Source: an uncultured Clostridia bacterium (GTDB taxonomy: Bacteria > Bacillota > Clostridia > UMGS1883). Taken from it: a stretch of DNA of 28,729 nucleotides. Below are positions 14,673 through 22,319 of the stretch, in pieces (positions within the stretch are counted from its first letter, which is position 1; every line of letters begins with the position of its first letter). Made by a program: the position numbers and the translations under genes. Location of the stretch: the NCBI GenBank assembly GCA_934454525.1, contig CAKSFM010000021.1, forward strand, positions 1 to 28,729, written 5' to 3'. The notes under the pieces were generated by a model. That model saw only the letters and a list, made by a program, of their open reading frames with translations, was not told the DNA's origin and did not search any database.

Positions 14673-15524
14673 TTACACTCCGCTGTATGCCGAAAATCCG
14701 CCGTCAACGGGAACGACAATTCCGGTTACAAAGCCTGACGCTTCATCGTTTGCAAGCCAGAGAAGCGTTCCGTTCAGCTCCTCCGCTTCGCCGAAACGGT
14801 TCATCGGCGTTGCCGCAAGAATTTTTCCTGTTCTGGGAGTGGGGTTTCCGTCGTTATCAAACAAAAGCGCTCTGTTTTGATTTGTCACAAAAAATCCCGG
14901 TGCAATTGCATTGACCCTTATCCCCGATCCTGCAAAATGCACGGCAAGCCATTGCGTGAAGTTCGAAACAGCAGCCTTTGCGCCGCTGTATGCCGGAATT
15001 TTCGTCAGCGGACGAAATGCATTCATTGATGAAATATTGATGATGTTTCCGTGCTTTTTCTCCGCCATATCGCGCGCAAAAACCTGCGTCGGGATAAGCG
15101 TTCCGAGGAAATTAAGGTTAAACACAAAGGAAATTCCGTCGGGGTCGAGGTCGAAGAACGTTACAAGGTCGCTGTCCTTTAAATCCTCGAGGTCAAAATA
15201 TTCCTTTGTTGTTGTGCCTTTCGGATTGTTTCCGCCGGCACCGTTCAGAAGAAGATCGCACGTTCCGAAATCTTTTGCAATTTCATCGCGCACACGTTTC
15301 ATATCATCGGGTTTTAAAACGTTTGCGGAATATCCCTTTGCTTTTCCGCCGTTTTTCACAATGTCATCTGCAACAAGCTTTGCCGCGTCCTCACGCAGGT
15401 CAAGCACTGCAACCGATGCGCCGAGCGCCCCGAGGGCGCGCGCAAACATTCCGCACAGCACTCCGCCGCCGCCCGTAACGACAACTGTTTTTCCTGTCAA
15501 ATTAAAATCAGTCGGTAGTTTCAT
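14673..15524 (-). CDS. uxuB: SDR-type D-mannonate oxidoreductase (fructuronate reductase, YjmF-like)
   Basis: A 283-residue short-chain dehydrogenase. It has the NAD-binding TGGGGVLCG at 17-25, NGAGGNNPKGTT, catalytic Ser in NISSMNAF, and YSGAK as the YxxxK motif. The unusual TGGGGVLC and GAGGNNPK.TT strings are typical of the Bacillus YjmF/UxuB type, which reduces D-fructuronate to D-mannonate, the substrate of the neighbouring UxuA. It is unrelated to the long-chain UxuB of E. coli. The start ATG 15524 lies inside the uxuA end (17-bp overlap) with GGAGG about 12 nt upstream. Last gene of the operon, followed by the repeat-derived terminator. Substrate assignment rests on motif memory plus adjacency to uxuA. 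Confidence 0.87.
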   Translation of the reverse strand: MKLPTDFNLTGKTVVVTGGGGVLCGMFARALGALGASVAVLDLREDAAKLVADDIVKNGGKAKGYSANVLKPDDMKRVRDEIAKDFGTCDLLLNGAGGNNPKGTTTKEYFDLEDLKDSDLVTFFDLDPDGISFVFNLNFLGTLIPTQVFARDMAEKKHGNIINISSMNAFRPLTKIPAYSGAKAAVSNFTQWLAVHFAGSGIRVNAIAPGFFVTNQNRALLFDNDGNPTPRTGKILAATPMNRFGEAEELNGTLLWLANDEASGFVTGIVVPVDGGFSAYSGV

Positions 15525-16554
15525 ATCTGTCAATAGCCTCCCATAAACCGTTAATATACACTGCGCCGAGCGCTCTGTCATAAAGTCCGTAACCCGGGCG
15601 CCCGGTTTCGCCCCATATCATTCTTCCGTGGTCGGGGCGGATATAGCCGTCAAATCCGTTATCATGATAAGCCTTGACGATTCCGCAGATGTCAAGCGAG
15701 CCGCATTCGGTTTTGTGCGCGGATTCTTCAAAGCAGTGATCTCCCGTAATTTTTACGTTTCTGATATGCGCAAAATGTATTCTGTCACAAAATTCATTTA
15801 CCATTGCAACAATATCGTTGTTCGGATCGGAGCCGAGCGAACCGCTGCAAAGAGTAAGTCCGTTGTACGGACTGTCGTACAGCTTTAAGAACCGCCTTAT
15901 ATTTTCGCTGTTCGTTATTATTCTCGGCAGTCCGAATATGCTCCACGGCGGATCATCCGGATGAATTGCCATTTTAATGCGGACCTCTTCCGCCGTTTTT
16001 ATAACGCTTTTCAAAAAGTAAGCAAGGTTATTCCATAAATCCTCCTCACTTATATTTTTATATGCTTCAAGAAGTGCGCGCATATCCTCCTTAGTGTAGC
16101 TTGCATCCCATCCGGGAAGCGACAAATCCCCCGTCAGCGGATTCATTGCGCGCACCGTTTCCTCGCGGTAAATAAGTGCGTTTGAACCATCCTCAAGTTC
16201 ATGGTGAAGCTCCGAACGCGTCCAGTCAAAAACCGGCATAAAGTTATAGCAAACGCAGTCTATCCCTGCCTTTGCAAGGTTGCGCAGCGTTTCGCAGTAA
16301 TTTTTAATATACCTGTCGCGGTCACCGCACCCCATTTTAATGTCCTCATGAACGGGAACGCTCTCGATAACCGAAAGCGCAAGTCCCGCACTCTCAACCT
16401 CGCGCTTAAGCTCAGCTATGCGTTCAAGCGGCCAGACCTCACCCACGGGTATGTCATAAATTGCCGATACGATTCCGGTAACTCCCGGAATCTGCCTGAT
16501 TTTTTCAAGCGTAACCGGGTCATCCTTTCCGTACCAGCGGAACGTCATTTTCAC
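15508..16554 (-). CDS. uxuA: Mannonate dehydratase
   Basis: This 348-residue TIM-barrel metalloenzyme converts D-mannonate to 2-keto-3-deoxy-D-gluconate. Recognisable strings are MTFRWYGKDDPVTLEKIRQIPG at the N-terminus, ESVPVHEDIKMG, CVCYNFMPVFDWTR, AIHPDDPPW, LCSGSLGSDPNND, HFAHIRNV, and RPDHGRMIWGE near the C-terminus; the His, Cys, His and Asp residues in these are the metal-binding set of the family. The start is GTG 16554, which forms a GTGA overlap with the stop of the upstream dehydrogenase; AAAGGAGG lies 9 nt before it. The next ATG, two codons in, is too far from that SD. Translation is therefore coupled to the upstream gene. No uxaC, kdgK or kdgA gene is in the window. Confidence 0.95.
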   Translation of the reverse strand: MKMTFRWYGKDDPVTLEKIRQIPGVTGIVSAIYDIPVGEVWPLERIAELKREVESAGLALSVIESVPVHEDIKMGCGDRDRYIKNYCETLRNLAKAGIDCVCYNFMPVFDWTRSELHHELEDGSNALIYREETVRAMNPLTGDLSLPGWDASYTKEDMRALLEAYKNISEEDLWNNLAYFLKSVIKTAEEVRIKMAIHPDDPPWSIFGLPRIITNSENIRRFLKLYDSPYNGLTLCSGSLGSDPNNDIVAMVNEFCDRIHFAHIRNVKITGDHCFEESAHKTECGSLDICGIVKAYHDNGFDGYIRPDHGRMIWGETGRPGYGLYDRALGAVYINGLWEAIDRYETTD

Positions 16555-17534
16555 TTGGCCATTCCTCCTTTATAAAATTCAAACAGTGTTTCCATTGTCA
16601 GGCGCACATCCTCAAGATGAACATAATCATCGCCGCCGTTTTGAAGTGCGCTGTAAAACCTGCGTATCGCAGTTTTATGTCCGCGCCCCCAGTAAGGCTT
16701 GCCCTCGGGCGTTTCGGTATCGTCACGCTCTATGATCTCCTCGCCGCTTTCGGTTATTTTTGCAAGCCGCGCGTCACTGTAGCGGTATGTGCAATCCCTG
16801 TAATTAATCTCAAGCATAAAGCTTGTATTTTCGCCGTAAAGATTGGTTGCCGTGAATACACCGCGAACACCGCTTTTATAGAAAATCACTGCGTCCGCCG
16901 TGTCCTCAACTTCAATCTCCGGGATTCCGCGGTTTGAAATTGAAGCTTTCACTTCTTCCGCTTCTCCTCCGGCAAGGCACATCATGTCAAGCAGATGAAT
17001 TGCCTGATTGATCATCAGTCCGCCGCCCTCGGTTGCCCATTTTCCGCGCCATTCTGCCGACTTGTAATACTCCGCATTTCTGCTCCAGCGCATGTTTGCG
17101 AATATACCGATTGGCTTTTCACCGGAGCTTTTAACAATTTCCGCAAGCTTTTTCACGCACGGATTTTCCCTGTTCTGCACTATGGCACACACGCTTGCAC
17201 CGCTTTCCCTTTCGAGAGCGCAAAGTGCGTCAAAATCCTCCCGGTTCATTGCCGCAGGCTTCTCAAGAACAACATTTTTACCGCTTTTAAGCGCCGCGGC
17301 CGCCATCGGATAATGAAGATAATGCGGTGTGCAGATATGAACAACATCAACGTTTTCATCACGCAGAACATCATTAATATCATAAAATGCACGGCAGCCG
17401 TGCTTTTCCGCAAGGGCATCGGCACGGGCGCGGTCAATGTCACACACTCCGTAAAGTGCTGCGCCGTCAATTGCATTTAAAGCGGAAGCATGAATCGGCG
17501 CAATTGCACCGCAGCCGATTATAACGCCGTTCAT
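16551..17534 (-). CDS. Gfo/Idh/MocA-family sugar dehydrogenase B
   Basis: An NAD(P)-dependent oxidoreductase of 327 residues. The Rossmann domain opens with GVIIGCGAIAPIH, and the family EKPAA motif follows in NVVLEKPAAM. The catalytic domain has WRGKWATEGGGLMINQAIHLLDM, with the conserved His of the active-site helix. It shares the WR..W.TEGGG.(L/M)INQ..H.LD pattern with the other dehydrogenase of this operon (18295-19455), so the two are paralogues. Members oxidise or reduce hydroxyls of sugars, inositols and glycosides; the substrate here is unknown. ATG 17534 is chosen because it overlaps the preceding stop as TGATG and has AAAGGGA 8 nt upstream. Confidence 0.9.
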   Translation of the reverse strand: MNGVIIGCGAIAPIHASALNAIDGAALYGVCDIDRARADALAEKHGCRAFYDINDVLRDENVDVVHICTPHYLHYPMAAAALKSGKNVVLEKPAAMNREDFDALCALERESGASVCAIVQNRENPCVKKLAEIVKSSGEKPIGIFANMRWSRNAEYYKSAEWRGKWATEGGGLMINQAIHLLDMMCLAGGEAEEVKASISNRGIPEIEVEDTADAVIFYKSGVRGVFTATNLYGENTSFMLEINYRDCTYRYSDARLAKITESGEEIIERDDTETPEGKPYWGRGHKTAIRRFYSALQNGGDDYVHLEDVRLTMETLFEFYKGGMAK

Positions 17535-18295
17535 CAGCAAAATCCCTTTCCCGAAAGATAATCATAGCTCATTTTCAGCGATTCAAACGGGTCACGGCGG
17601 CAGATATCCTGCTCAACAAGCGCATATTCAACGTTCGCATCCTCACAGGCAGCGATAACATCATCCCAATCAATATTGCCGAAGCCAACCTCAAACATTT
17701 CAACATTCTTGTCGATTATACCGATATCCTTGAAGTGCACACAAGCAATCCTGTCCTTATATTTGCGGATGAATTTTGCCGGATTGATTCCCGAATAGCT
17801 GAGCCAGTAAACATCGAGAATAAACTTGAATTTTTCGGGGTCAGTGTTTTCGGCAATGATATCGAAAATATATTTACCGCCGCGTTTTTCAAACTCAAGG
17901 TGATGATTATGATACGCGAAAACAAGCCCGTTTTCATAAAGCTTTTCCGAAATGGGATTGTATTTTTCAAGGAAGGTTTTCACATTTTCCTCATCGGCGG
18001 AAAATCCCGGAATTGCGCCGAGTCCGGCAATTTTGCAGCCGACTGTTTTATGAAACTCAATCGAATAATCAAGTCTGTTTTCGTATTCATCGCCGGAGCG
18101 GTGTGTGCAAACGGCTTCAAGCGAATATTTATCAAGAACCGCTTTAACGTCCGCCGGTTTAAAATCGCCGATTGCCGAAAGCTGCACCGTTTTATATCCG
18201 ATATCACTCACATTTTTGCATGACGCGTCAAAATCCTCAAGCGTTTTGCAAAAATCCCTTATTGTATAATACTGTGCGCCGATTCTTTTATCCAT
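17534..18295 (-). CDS. Sugar phosphate isomerase/epimerase-like TIM barrel B
   Basis: The protein has 253 residues of the AP-endonuclease-2 / xylose-isomerase-like TIM-barrel superfamily. Probable metal ligands lie in AYHNHHLEFEK, FILDVYWLSYSG, CVHFKDI and ALVEQDI (near the C-terminus). Relatives isomerise keto sugars, dehydrate inosose (IolE), or cleave 3-keto-glycosides by beta-elimination (the DgpC part of C-deglycosidases). Which applies here is undecided. Start ATG 18295 overlaps the previous stop as TAATG, with GGAGGGG upstream; the 12 additional upstream codons of open frame lie inside the preceding gene. Pairs with dehydrogenase B directly downstream. Confidence 0.88.
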   Translation of the reverse strand: MDKRIGAQYYTIRDFCKTLEDFDASCKNVSDIGYKTVQLSAIGDFKPADVKAVLDKYSLEAVCTHRSGDEYENRLDYSIEFHKTVGCKIAGLGAIPGFSADEENVKTFLEKYNPISEKLYENGLVFAYHNHHLEFEKRGGKYIFDIIAENTDPEKFKFILDVYWLSYSGINPAKFIRKYKDRIACVHFKDIGIIDKNVEMFEVGFGNIDWDDVIAACEDANVEYALVEQDICRRDPFESLKMSYDYLSGKGFC

Positions 18296-19455
18296 TAATA
18301 TGTCCCCTCCGTTCCCGTTGTCATCTGGCATTCTTTTTTAACGACTGTTGAACGCTTAATTTTATCCTGCAGTAGCTCGTAAAATTCATCGTGCGGAAAA
18401 TGCGTAACGTCTGCCCACGTATTTTTCCATGCTGAATAATGAATGGCATTGGAAATGGTAAGTCCCTTTATTCCGTCATAACCCGAAGCGAGAAGCTCGC
18501 CGCCGTGAAGCATAACTTTTGTGAAATCCTTGAGTATTCCCACATGCTGCTCGCCCGGTGCGCCGGGTGTCGGAATATCGCAGTTCCAGTATTCGGGGTT
18601 GCCGAAAATGCCCTTAAAGGTTTTGTTGAATTCACGCTCCGAAACCTCGTTGCGGTTAAATATCAGCTTGTTGTTTTCAACCACAATGCGCCCCATATCG
18701 CAGGCAATTTCAAGGCGGTTTGTTCCGGGTGTTTCTCCCGTTGATGTGATATATGTACCGGTAAGTCCGTTATCGTACTGCAAAAATGCGGTAACATCGT
18801 CCTCAACTTCAATATCGTAATACTTTCCGAACGAAACGTGCGACATGATTTTTGACGGCATCCCGAACATCCACTGCCACAAGTCAAGCTGATGCGGATT
18901 CTGATTGATGAGCGCCCCGCCGCCCTCCGTTTTCCATGTTGAGCGCCATGTGCAGCTGTCGTGATAATTCTGCGGACGGTACCAGTCGGTTATTGTCCAC
19001 TGAATTCTCTTCAGCTCTCCAAGCTCGCCTTTTTCAATAAGCGATTTTATTTTGCGGTAAATCGGATTTGTTCGCTGATTATACATAATTCCGAACAGCT
19101 TGCCGCTCTTTTTTGCAGCTTCGTTCATTTCAAGCACCTGGCGCGTGTAAACTCCGGCAGGCTTTTCCGTGATAACATTTAACCCGTTCGCAAAAGCATC
19201 GATTGCGATTTTCGCATGGTCATAATGCGGAACGGAAATAAGCACAACGTCAACAAGTCCGCTGCGGATAAGCTCCTCTGATGTGTCAAAAAACGCAATG
19301 TCGGGATATGTTTCTTTACAATAATTTTTTCTCACCTCAGCAATATCGCAGAGAGCAGTCAGTTCCATATGCGGAACTTTTCCGCCGGTTACGTTCTGCG
19401 CATGACTCGTACCCATGTTGCCGACGCCGATTATGCCAAGTCTTACCTTATCCAT
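18295..19455 (-). CDS. Gfo/Idh/MocA-family sugar dehydrogenase A
   Basis: A 386-residue oxidoreductase. The N-terminal Rossmann fold shows GIIGVGNMGTSHAQN, and the EKPAG motif follows in NVITEKPAGVY. The catalytic domain contains TWRSTWKTEGGGALINQNPHQLDLWQW, with the conserved His, and a C-terminal stretch rich in aromatic residues (SAWKNTWADVTHFPHDEFYELL). It is longer than dehydrogenase B by about 60 residues but clearly related. The length and NQNPHQLDLWQW string resemble dehydrogenases that act on glycosides or uronic acid derivatives; the substrate is not determined. ATG 19455 follows GGAGGAG, with a 3-bp gap to the preceding stop. Confidence 0.9.
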   Translation of the reverse strand: MDKVRLGIIGVGNMGTSHAQNVTGGKVPHMELTALCDIAEVRKNYCKETYPDIAFFDTSEELIRSGLVDVVLISVPHYDHAKIAIDAFANGLNVITEKPAGVYTRQVLEMNEAAKKSGKLFGIMYNQRTNPIYRKIKSLIEKGELGELKRIQWTITDWYRPQNYHDSCTWRSTWKTEGGGALINQNPHQLDLWQWMFGMPSKIMSHVSFGKYYDIEVEDDVTAFLQYDNGLTGTYITSTGETPGTNRLEIACDMGRIVVENNKLIFNRNEVSEREFNKTFKGIFGNPEYWNCDIPTPGAPGEQHVGILKDFTKVMLHGGELLASGYDGIKGLTISNAIHYSAWKNTWADVTHFPHDEFYELLQDKIKRSTVVKKECQMTTGTEGTY

Positions 19456-19458
19456 TAT

Positions 19459-20301
19459 TTACTCCTCCTCCAAAACATTCATAAACGATCGGTATGCCAG
19501 AGTAAAAGTACCCTCACCGCCCTCGGGCAGCTTCTCCATAGTATCGTCAAGCTCAAGATCCGCAAGTCCCTCAAAACTGCCGAGGTGCGGTTCAAGGCTA
19601 TAAAATCCTTTGTAGCCATCCTTTTTAAGCTCCGATACAATCTCGCGGATGTGTCCGTCGCCCATGCCTGACGGAACAACTCTGCCGCTTCCCGAAATTG
19701 CGTCCTTAATATGCATATATTCAATATAGGGTTTCAGCATTTCAAATGCATGCGGATATGTTTCAGCTCCGCACTGAACAAAGTTTGCCATATCGAATAC
19801 GGCGCGCAAACACGGCGAATTAACGGTTTCCAGAATATCCTTGCAGCGTTCCGGAATATCGCCGTATATGCCCTTCTCATTCTCATGCAGCAGCATAACG
19901 CCTTCTTTTCCGGCAAGCTCCGTCATTTTCTTCATTCTGTCCATAACCTCTCCGCGATACTCATCATATCTGCCGTCCGGAATATAGAAGCTGAACATAC
20001 GAATGTATGCTGACCCGAGGATTTTCGCAGTTCTGATTGTCTGCGCAAGCTTTTCCATGTGCGGTGCAAAATCATCCGTTATCTGAATCTTCCCTATCGG
20101 AGAGCCTATTGACGAAACGCTTATCCCCGCCTTATCCATCTTCCGGCGCAGCAAGCGCGCCTCATCGTCCGTCAGATCGGAAATATTCTTTCCGTCAATC
20201 CCTCTCGGTTCAAAATATTTTATTCCGAGTTTATTAAGTACCTCAAACTGAATATCGGTTGCCGGAGAAATCTCATCGGCAAATCCGCTTATTTTATACA
20301 T
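19459..20301 (-). CDS. Sugar phosphate isomerase/epimerase-like TIM barrel A
   Basis: First gene of the six-gene minus-strand operon, 280 residues. The start MYKISGFADEISPATDIQFEVLNKLGI is typical of the family. Likely metal ligands: Glu in LLHENEKGIYGD, Asp in AVFDMANF, His in YMHIKDA and Glu in YSLEPHL. It belongs to the same superfamily as TIM barrel B but the two are not close duplicates. ATG 20301 has AAAGGGGG upstream. Promoter with consensus -10 and no -35 lies at 20323, and AraC-type repeats sit behind it. The operon order alternates epimerase and dehydrogenase twice before uxuA and uxuB. Confidence 0.88.
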   Translation of the reverse strand: MYKISGFADEISPATDIQFEVLNKLGIKYFEPRGIDGKNISDLTDDEARLLRRKMDKAGISVSSIGSPIGKIQITDDFAPHMEKLAQTIRTAKILGSAYIRMFSFYIPDGRYDEYRGEVMDRMKKMTELAGKEGVMLLHENEKGIYGDIPERCKDILETVNSPCLRAVFDMANFVQCGAETYPHAFEMLKPYIEYMHIKDAISGSGRVVPSGMGDGHIREIVSELKKDGYKGFYSLEPHLGSFEGLADLELDDTMEKLPEGGEGTFTLAYRSFMNVLEEE

Positions 20302-20322
20302 AATTCAGCCCCCTTTTTCTTC

Positions 20323-20351
20323 ATTATAGCAAACACAAGGCAATAAAACTA
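20323..20351 (-). promoter_or_regulatory. Operon promoter with consensus -10 and poor -35
   Basis: On the minus strand TATAAT (20323-20328) is exact. At 17 bp spacing the -35 hexamer reads AGTTTT (20346-20351), which does not match TTGACA. This is the layout of an activator-dependent promoter, and the proximal AraC-type repeat adjoins the -35 position. Confidence 0.6.
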
Positions 20352-20385
20352 TGTAAATATTGATAAAAACATTGCGTATATTGAT
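20352..20385. promoter_or_regulatory. Two direct repeats spaced 21 bp: probable AraC-type operator
   Basis: TG-N3-ATATTGAT occurs at 20352-20364 and again at 20373-20385, exactly 21 bp (two helical turns) apart in the same orientation. AraC/XylS regulators bind such paired half-sites. The repeats lie between the divergent araC-like gene and the sugar operon, next to the operon -35 and overlapping the regulator's own promoter. Confidence 0.6.
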
Positions 20386-20400
20386 TTTTTATGATAAAAT
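20372..20400 (+). promoter_or_regulatory. Promoter of the AraC-family regulator gene
   Basis: TTGCGT (20372-20377), 17 bp spacer, TAAAAT (20395-20400), 16 bp before the start codon. The distal operator repeat (20373-20385) overlaps its -35, which would allow autorepression. Confidence 0.55.
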
Positions 20401-20416
20401 ACAAACGGTGATAATT

Positions 20417-21208
20417 ATGAGATCTTTTACAATCGGATTCACGCGGCAGAATCCCTCCCGCGAGAGATTTATTCTGCATAGTCATGATAATTATGAAATA
20501 CTTTACTTTCTGAGCGGTGACAGCGACTATATTGTTGAGGGTGCCGTTTATCCGCTGCATCCGCATGACATGATTCTGATTCGTCCGCAGGAGATGCACC
20601 GCATCTATCACAAGAGCGATGCGCTTTATTCGCGTATTGTCATAAACATTGAAAAAAGATTCTTCGAGCAGGAGGAATGTTCTCAGTACTGCCGCGTTTT
20701 TCTTGACCGTGAAAGCGGAACGCATAACCACATTTCTTCGGGAACGGTTTCGGAAAGCGGCATCGGCGAGCTTTTTGAACGCATGAAAAAGTATACCGGG
20801 GGGTACGCAAGCTTCTCCTCTCCTGTTATCCGCGGTGAAATTATTGAGCTGCTGCATCTTTTAAATAATGTCGACATTTCCGATTCTCCCCACGGGAACA
20901 GAGTGCAGGAGGTTATAGCATACATAAACAGCAATTACCAAAATCCCGTTTCGCTCTCCACGATTGCCGAATCGTTTTATATTTCAAAGGCACACTTGTC
21001 GAGAATGTTTAAAAAAAGCACAGGCTATACGGTCAGCGGATATGTCAATCACAAACGCATTGCAGCTGTCGGCGAAAGCTGCCGCCGCGGAATGACTCTC
21101 GGCGACGCATGCATGCGCGCAGGCTTCAATGATTATACCGCGTTTTACAGAGCCTTTCGCCGCGAACACGGCACAAGTCCGCGCGAATGGATTTCGAATA
21201 ACATATAA
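20417..21208 (+). CDS. AraC-family transcriptional regulator
   Basis: A 263-residue regulator. The N-terminal half is a cupin-like sensor domain (HSHDNYEILYFLSGDSDYIVEG and LHPHDMILIRPQEMHRI, about 20-63). The C-terminal AraC domain (about 163-261) contains two helix-turn-helix units: LSTIAESFYISKAHLSRMFKK (180-200) and LGDACMRAGFNDYTAFYRAFRREHGTSP (228-255). It probably senses a sugar or sugar acid and activates the divergent operon. ATG 20417 is favoured by domain start and a modest SD (GGTGAT); the upstream open frame runs through the promoter. Confidence 0.92.
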   Translation: MRSFTIGFTRQNPSRERFILHSHDNYEILYFLSGDSDYIVEGAVYPLHPHDMILIRPQEMHRIYHKSDALYSRIVINIEKRFFEQEECSQYCRVFLDRESGTHNHISSGTVSESGIGELFERMKKYTGGYASFSSPVIRGEIIELLHLLNNVDISDSPHGNRVQEVIAYINSNYQNPVSLSTIAESFYISKAHLSRMFKKSTGYTVSGYVNHKRIAAVGESCRRGMTLGDACMRAGFNDYTAFYRAFRREHGTSPREWISNNI

Positions 21209-21224
21209 AATCAGCTTTTTTATA

Positions 21225-21252
21225 TTGACAATGACGCTGTTTATTATATAAT
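21225..21252 (+). promoter_or_regulatory. Promoter of the SGNH hydrolase gene
   Basis: TTGACA (21225-21230), 16 bp spacer, TATAAT (21247-21252). Both boxes are exact, so the esterase gene is not dependent on read-through from the regulator gene. Confidence 0.78.
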
Positions 21253-21288
21253 TAATAGCAGAAATTAACGGAAGAGAGTGTGCATATC

Positions 21289-22014
21289 ATGAAAATAACC
21301 GAAAGATTAAAAGAAAAGGCTTCAAACCTCTTTGGGTCGGCTCCCGTAGTTTTCAGCTTTATCGGAGACAGCGTAACTCACGGCTGCTTTGAGATATATC
21401 GTACCTCCGATACCGGAATTGAAACTGAATTCCGCTCAACAAAGGCATATCACTTCAAGCTGCGCCAAATGCTCGAAACCGTTTTCCCGCCGGTATGTAT
21501 AAATGTGATTAATGCCGGTATCAGCGGCGACTGTGCGATAACCGCACAAAACAGAATTGAGCGCGATGTTATATCGTATCACCCGGATCTCTGCATTATG
21601 TGCTTCGGTCTGAATGATGCGAACCGCGGAATTGAAGCGATTGACGATTATGCGAACGCACTTGCGGCAATGTTCGGCAAGCTTGAAAAAGCAGGAATTG
21701 AAACAATATTTATGACGCCGAACATGATGAGTACGCGCGTTGTTGCAGATGAGCCGGACGAACTGCTGAGAAAAGTTATCGGCAGCGTCACACAAAAACA
21801 GACGGACGGAACATTTGATAAATTCATTGAAAGAGCGCGCGAGGTCTGCCGCGAGCATAATGTTCCCGTCTGTGATTGTTATGCCAAATGGAAGAAGCTT
21901 GAGGAAAACGGAGCTGATGTTACCCGCCTGCTTGCAAACCGGGTTAATCATCCTCTTGAGGAAATGCACAATCTTTTTGCATATTCCCTGTTTGAAATGA
22001 TAATGGGATTTTAG
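21289..22014 (+). CDS. SGNH/GDSL-type esterase
   Basis: A 241-residue hydrolase without a signal peptide. Block I is FIGDSVTHG with nucleophile Ser28; block II is NAGISGDCA (Gly oxyanion); block III is GLNDAN (Asn oxyanion); block V is RVNHPLEEMHNLFA with the catalytic His. The full SGNH set is therefore present. Such enzymes remove acetyl, methyl or acyl esters, often from carbohydrates; here the neighbours suggest a modified sugar or uronic acid substrate, which is inference. ATG 21289 has GGAAGAGAG about 10 nt upstream; an in-frame GTG three codons earlier is less well placed. Confidence 0.88.
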   Translation: MKITERLKEKASNLFGSAPVVFSFIGDSVTHGCFEIYRTSDTGIETEFRSTKAYHFKLRQMLETVFPPVCINVINAGISGDCAITAQNRIERDVISYHPDLCIMCFGLNDANRGIEAIDDYANALAAMFGKLEKAGIETIFMTPNMMSTRVVADEPDELLRKVIGSVTQKQTDGTFDKFIERAREVCREHNVPVCDCYAKWKKLEENGADVTRLLANRVNHPLEEMHNLFAYSLFEMIMGF

Positions 22015-22071
22015 AATATGACAGCGTTCTATCTTTTGAAAATATGCTTCTGCATCCACGGCAAAAATGCC
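22015..22071 (+). other. Short intergenic stretch without gene
   Basis: Nothing convincing is seen here: no strong hairpin with a U tract follows the esterase stop, so its terminator, if any, was not identified. Confidence 0.5.
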
Positions 22072-22100
22072 TTGACAACATAATAACGGAAAGATATAAT
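22072..22100 (+). promoter_or_regulatory. Promoter of the flippase gene
   Basis: TTGACA (22072-22077), 17 bp spacer, TATAAT (22095-22100): an exact consensus promoter. It lies 220 bp before the start codon, implying a long leader. Confidence 0.85.
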
Positions 22101-22106
22101 TAACAG

Positions 22107-22319
22107 AGATGATTATTTTAAAGCAAACAGCCGCGTCAGATAAACATGGGAATATGGTGCAGCATATGAGTCATATAAATGTAGTATGACCGGTTTCTGC
22201 GGCGATGGTCTGACATTGTGTGCTCAATCGGTCCGGAACTGAATAAAGATATCAAAAAGGGTGATCAGATGGCCGCTGCGCACCCTTTTATATATTTTGC
22301 AATTAAAGCGGGGTGCCTC
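22107..22319 (+). ncRNA. Structured leader RNA with switch-like competing pairings
   Basis: Between the predicted start site and the flippase ATG, about 213 nt carry three related modules: GCCGC-GTCAGA (22130-22140), GCGGC...TCTGAC (22199-22214) and TCAGA..GCCGC (22265-22276). The middle can pair with the first (GCCGC/GCGGC closing a domain of about 74 nt) or, nested, with the third. The third lies in the loop of a 9-bp hairpin AAAAGGGTG/CACCCTTTT (22255-22263 with 22281-22289) followed by an AT-rich tract, a plausible terminator. This is the architecture of a cis-regulatory RNA. No known riboswitch class was matched with confidence. Confidence 0.5.
22255..22299 (+). terminator. Possible conditional terminator in the flippase leader
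   Basis: AAAAGGGTG (22255-22263) and CACCCTTTT (22281-22289) form a 9-bp stem with a 17-nt loop, followed by ATATATTTTG. The U tract is interrupted, so termination would be partial or regulated. Confidence 0.45.

Noticed and set aside
14492..14914. Plus-strand open frames crossing the foldback element
   Set aside because: They have no SD and run into the antisense of uxuB; the stretch is explained by nested inverted repeats.
22199..22290. Fluoride (crcB) riboswitch, because of GGCGATGG
   Set aside because: The later conserved element of the crcB motif is not present and the gene is not a fluoride channel; only an eight-base similarity remains.
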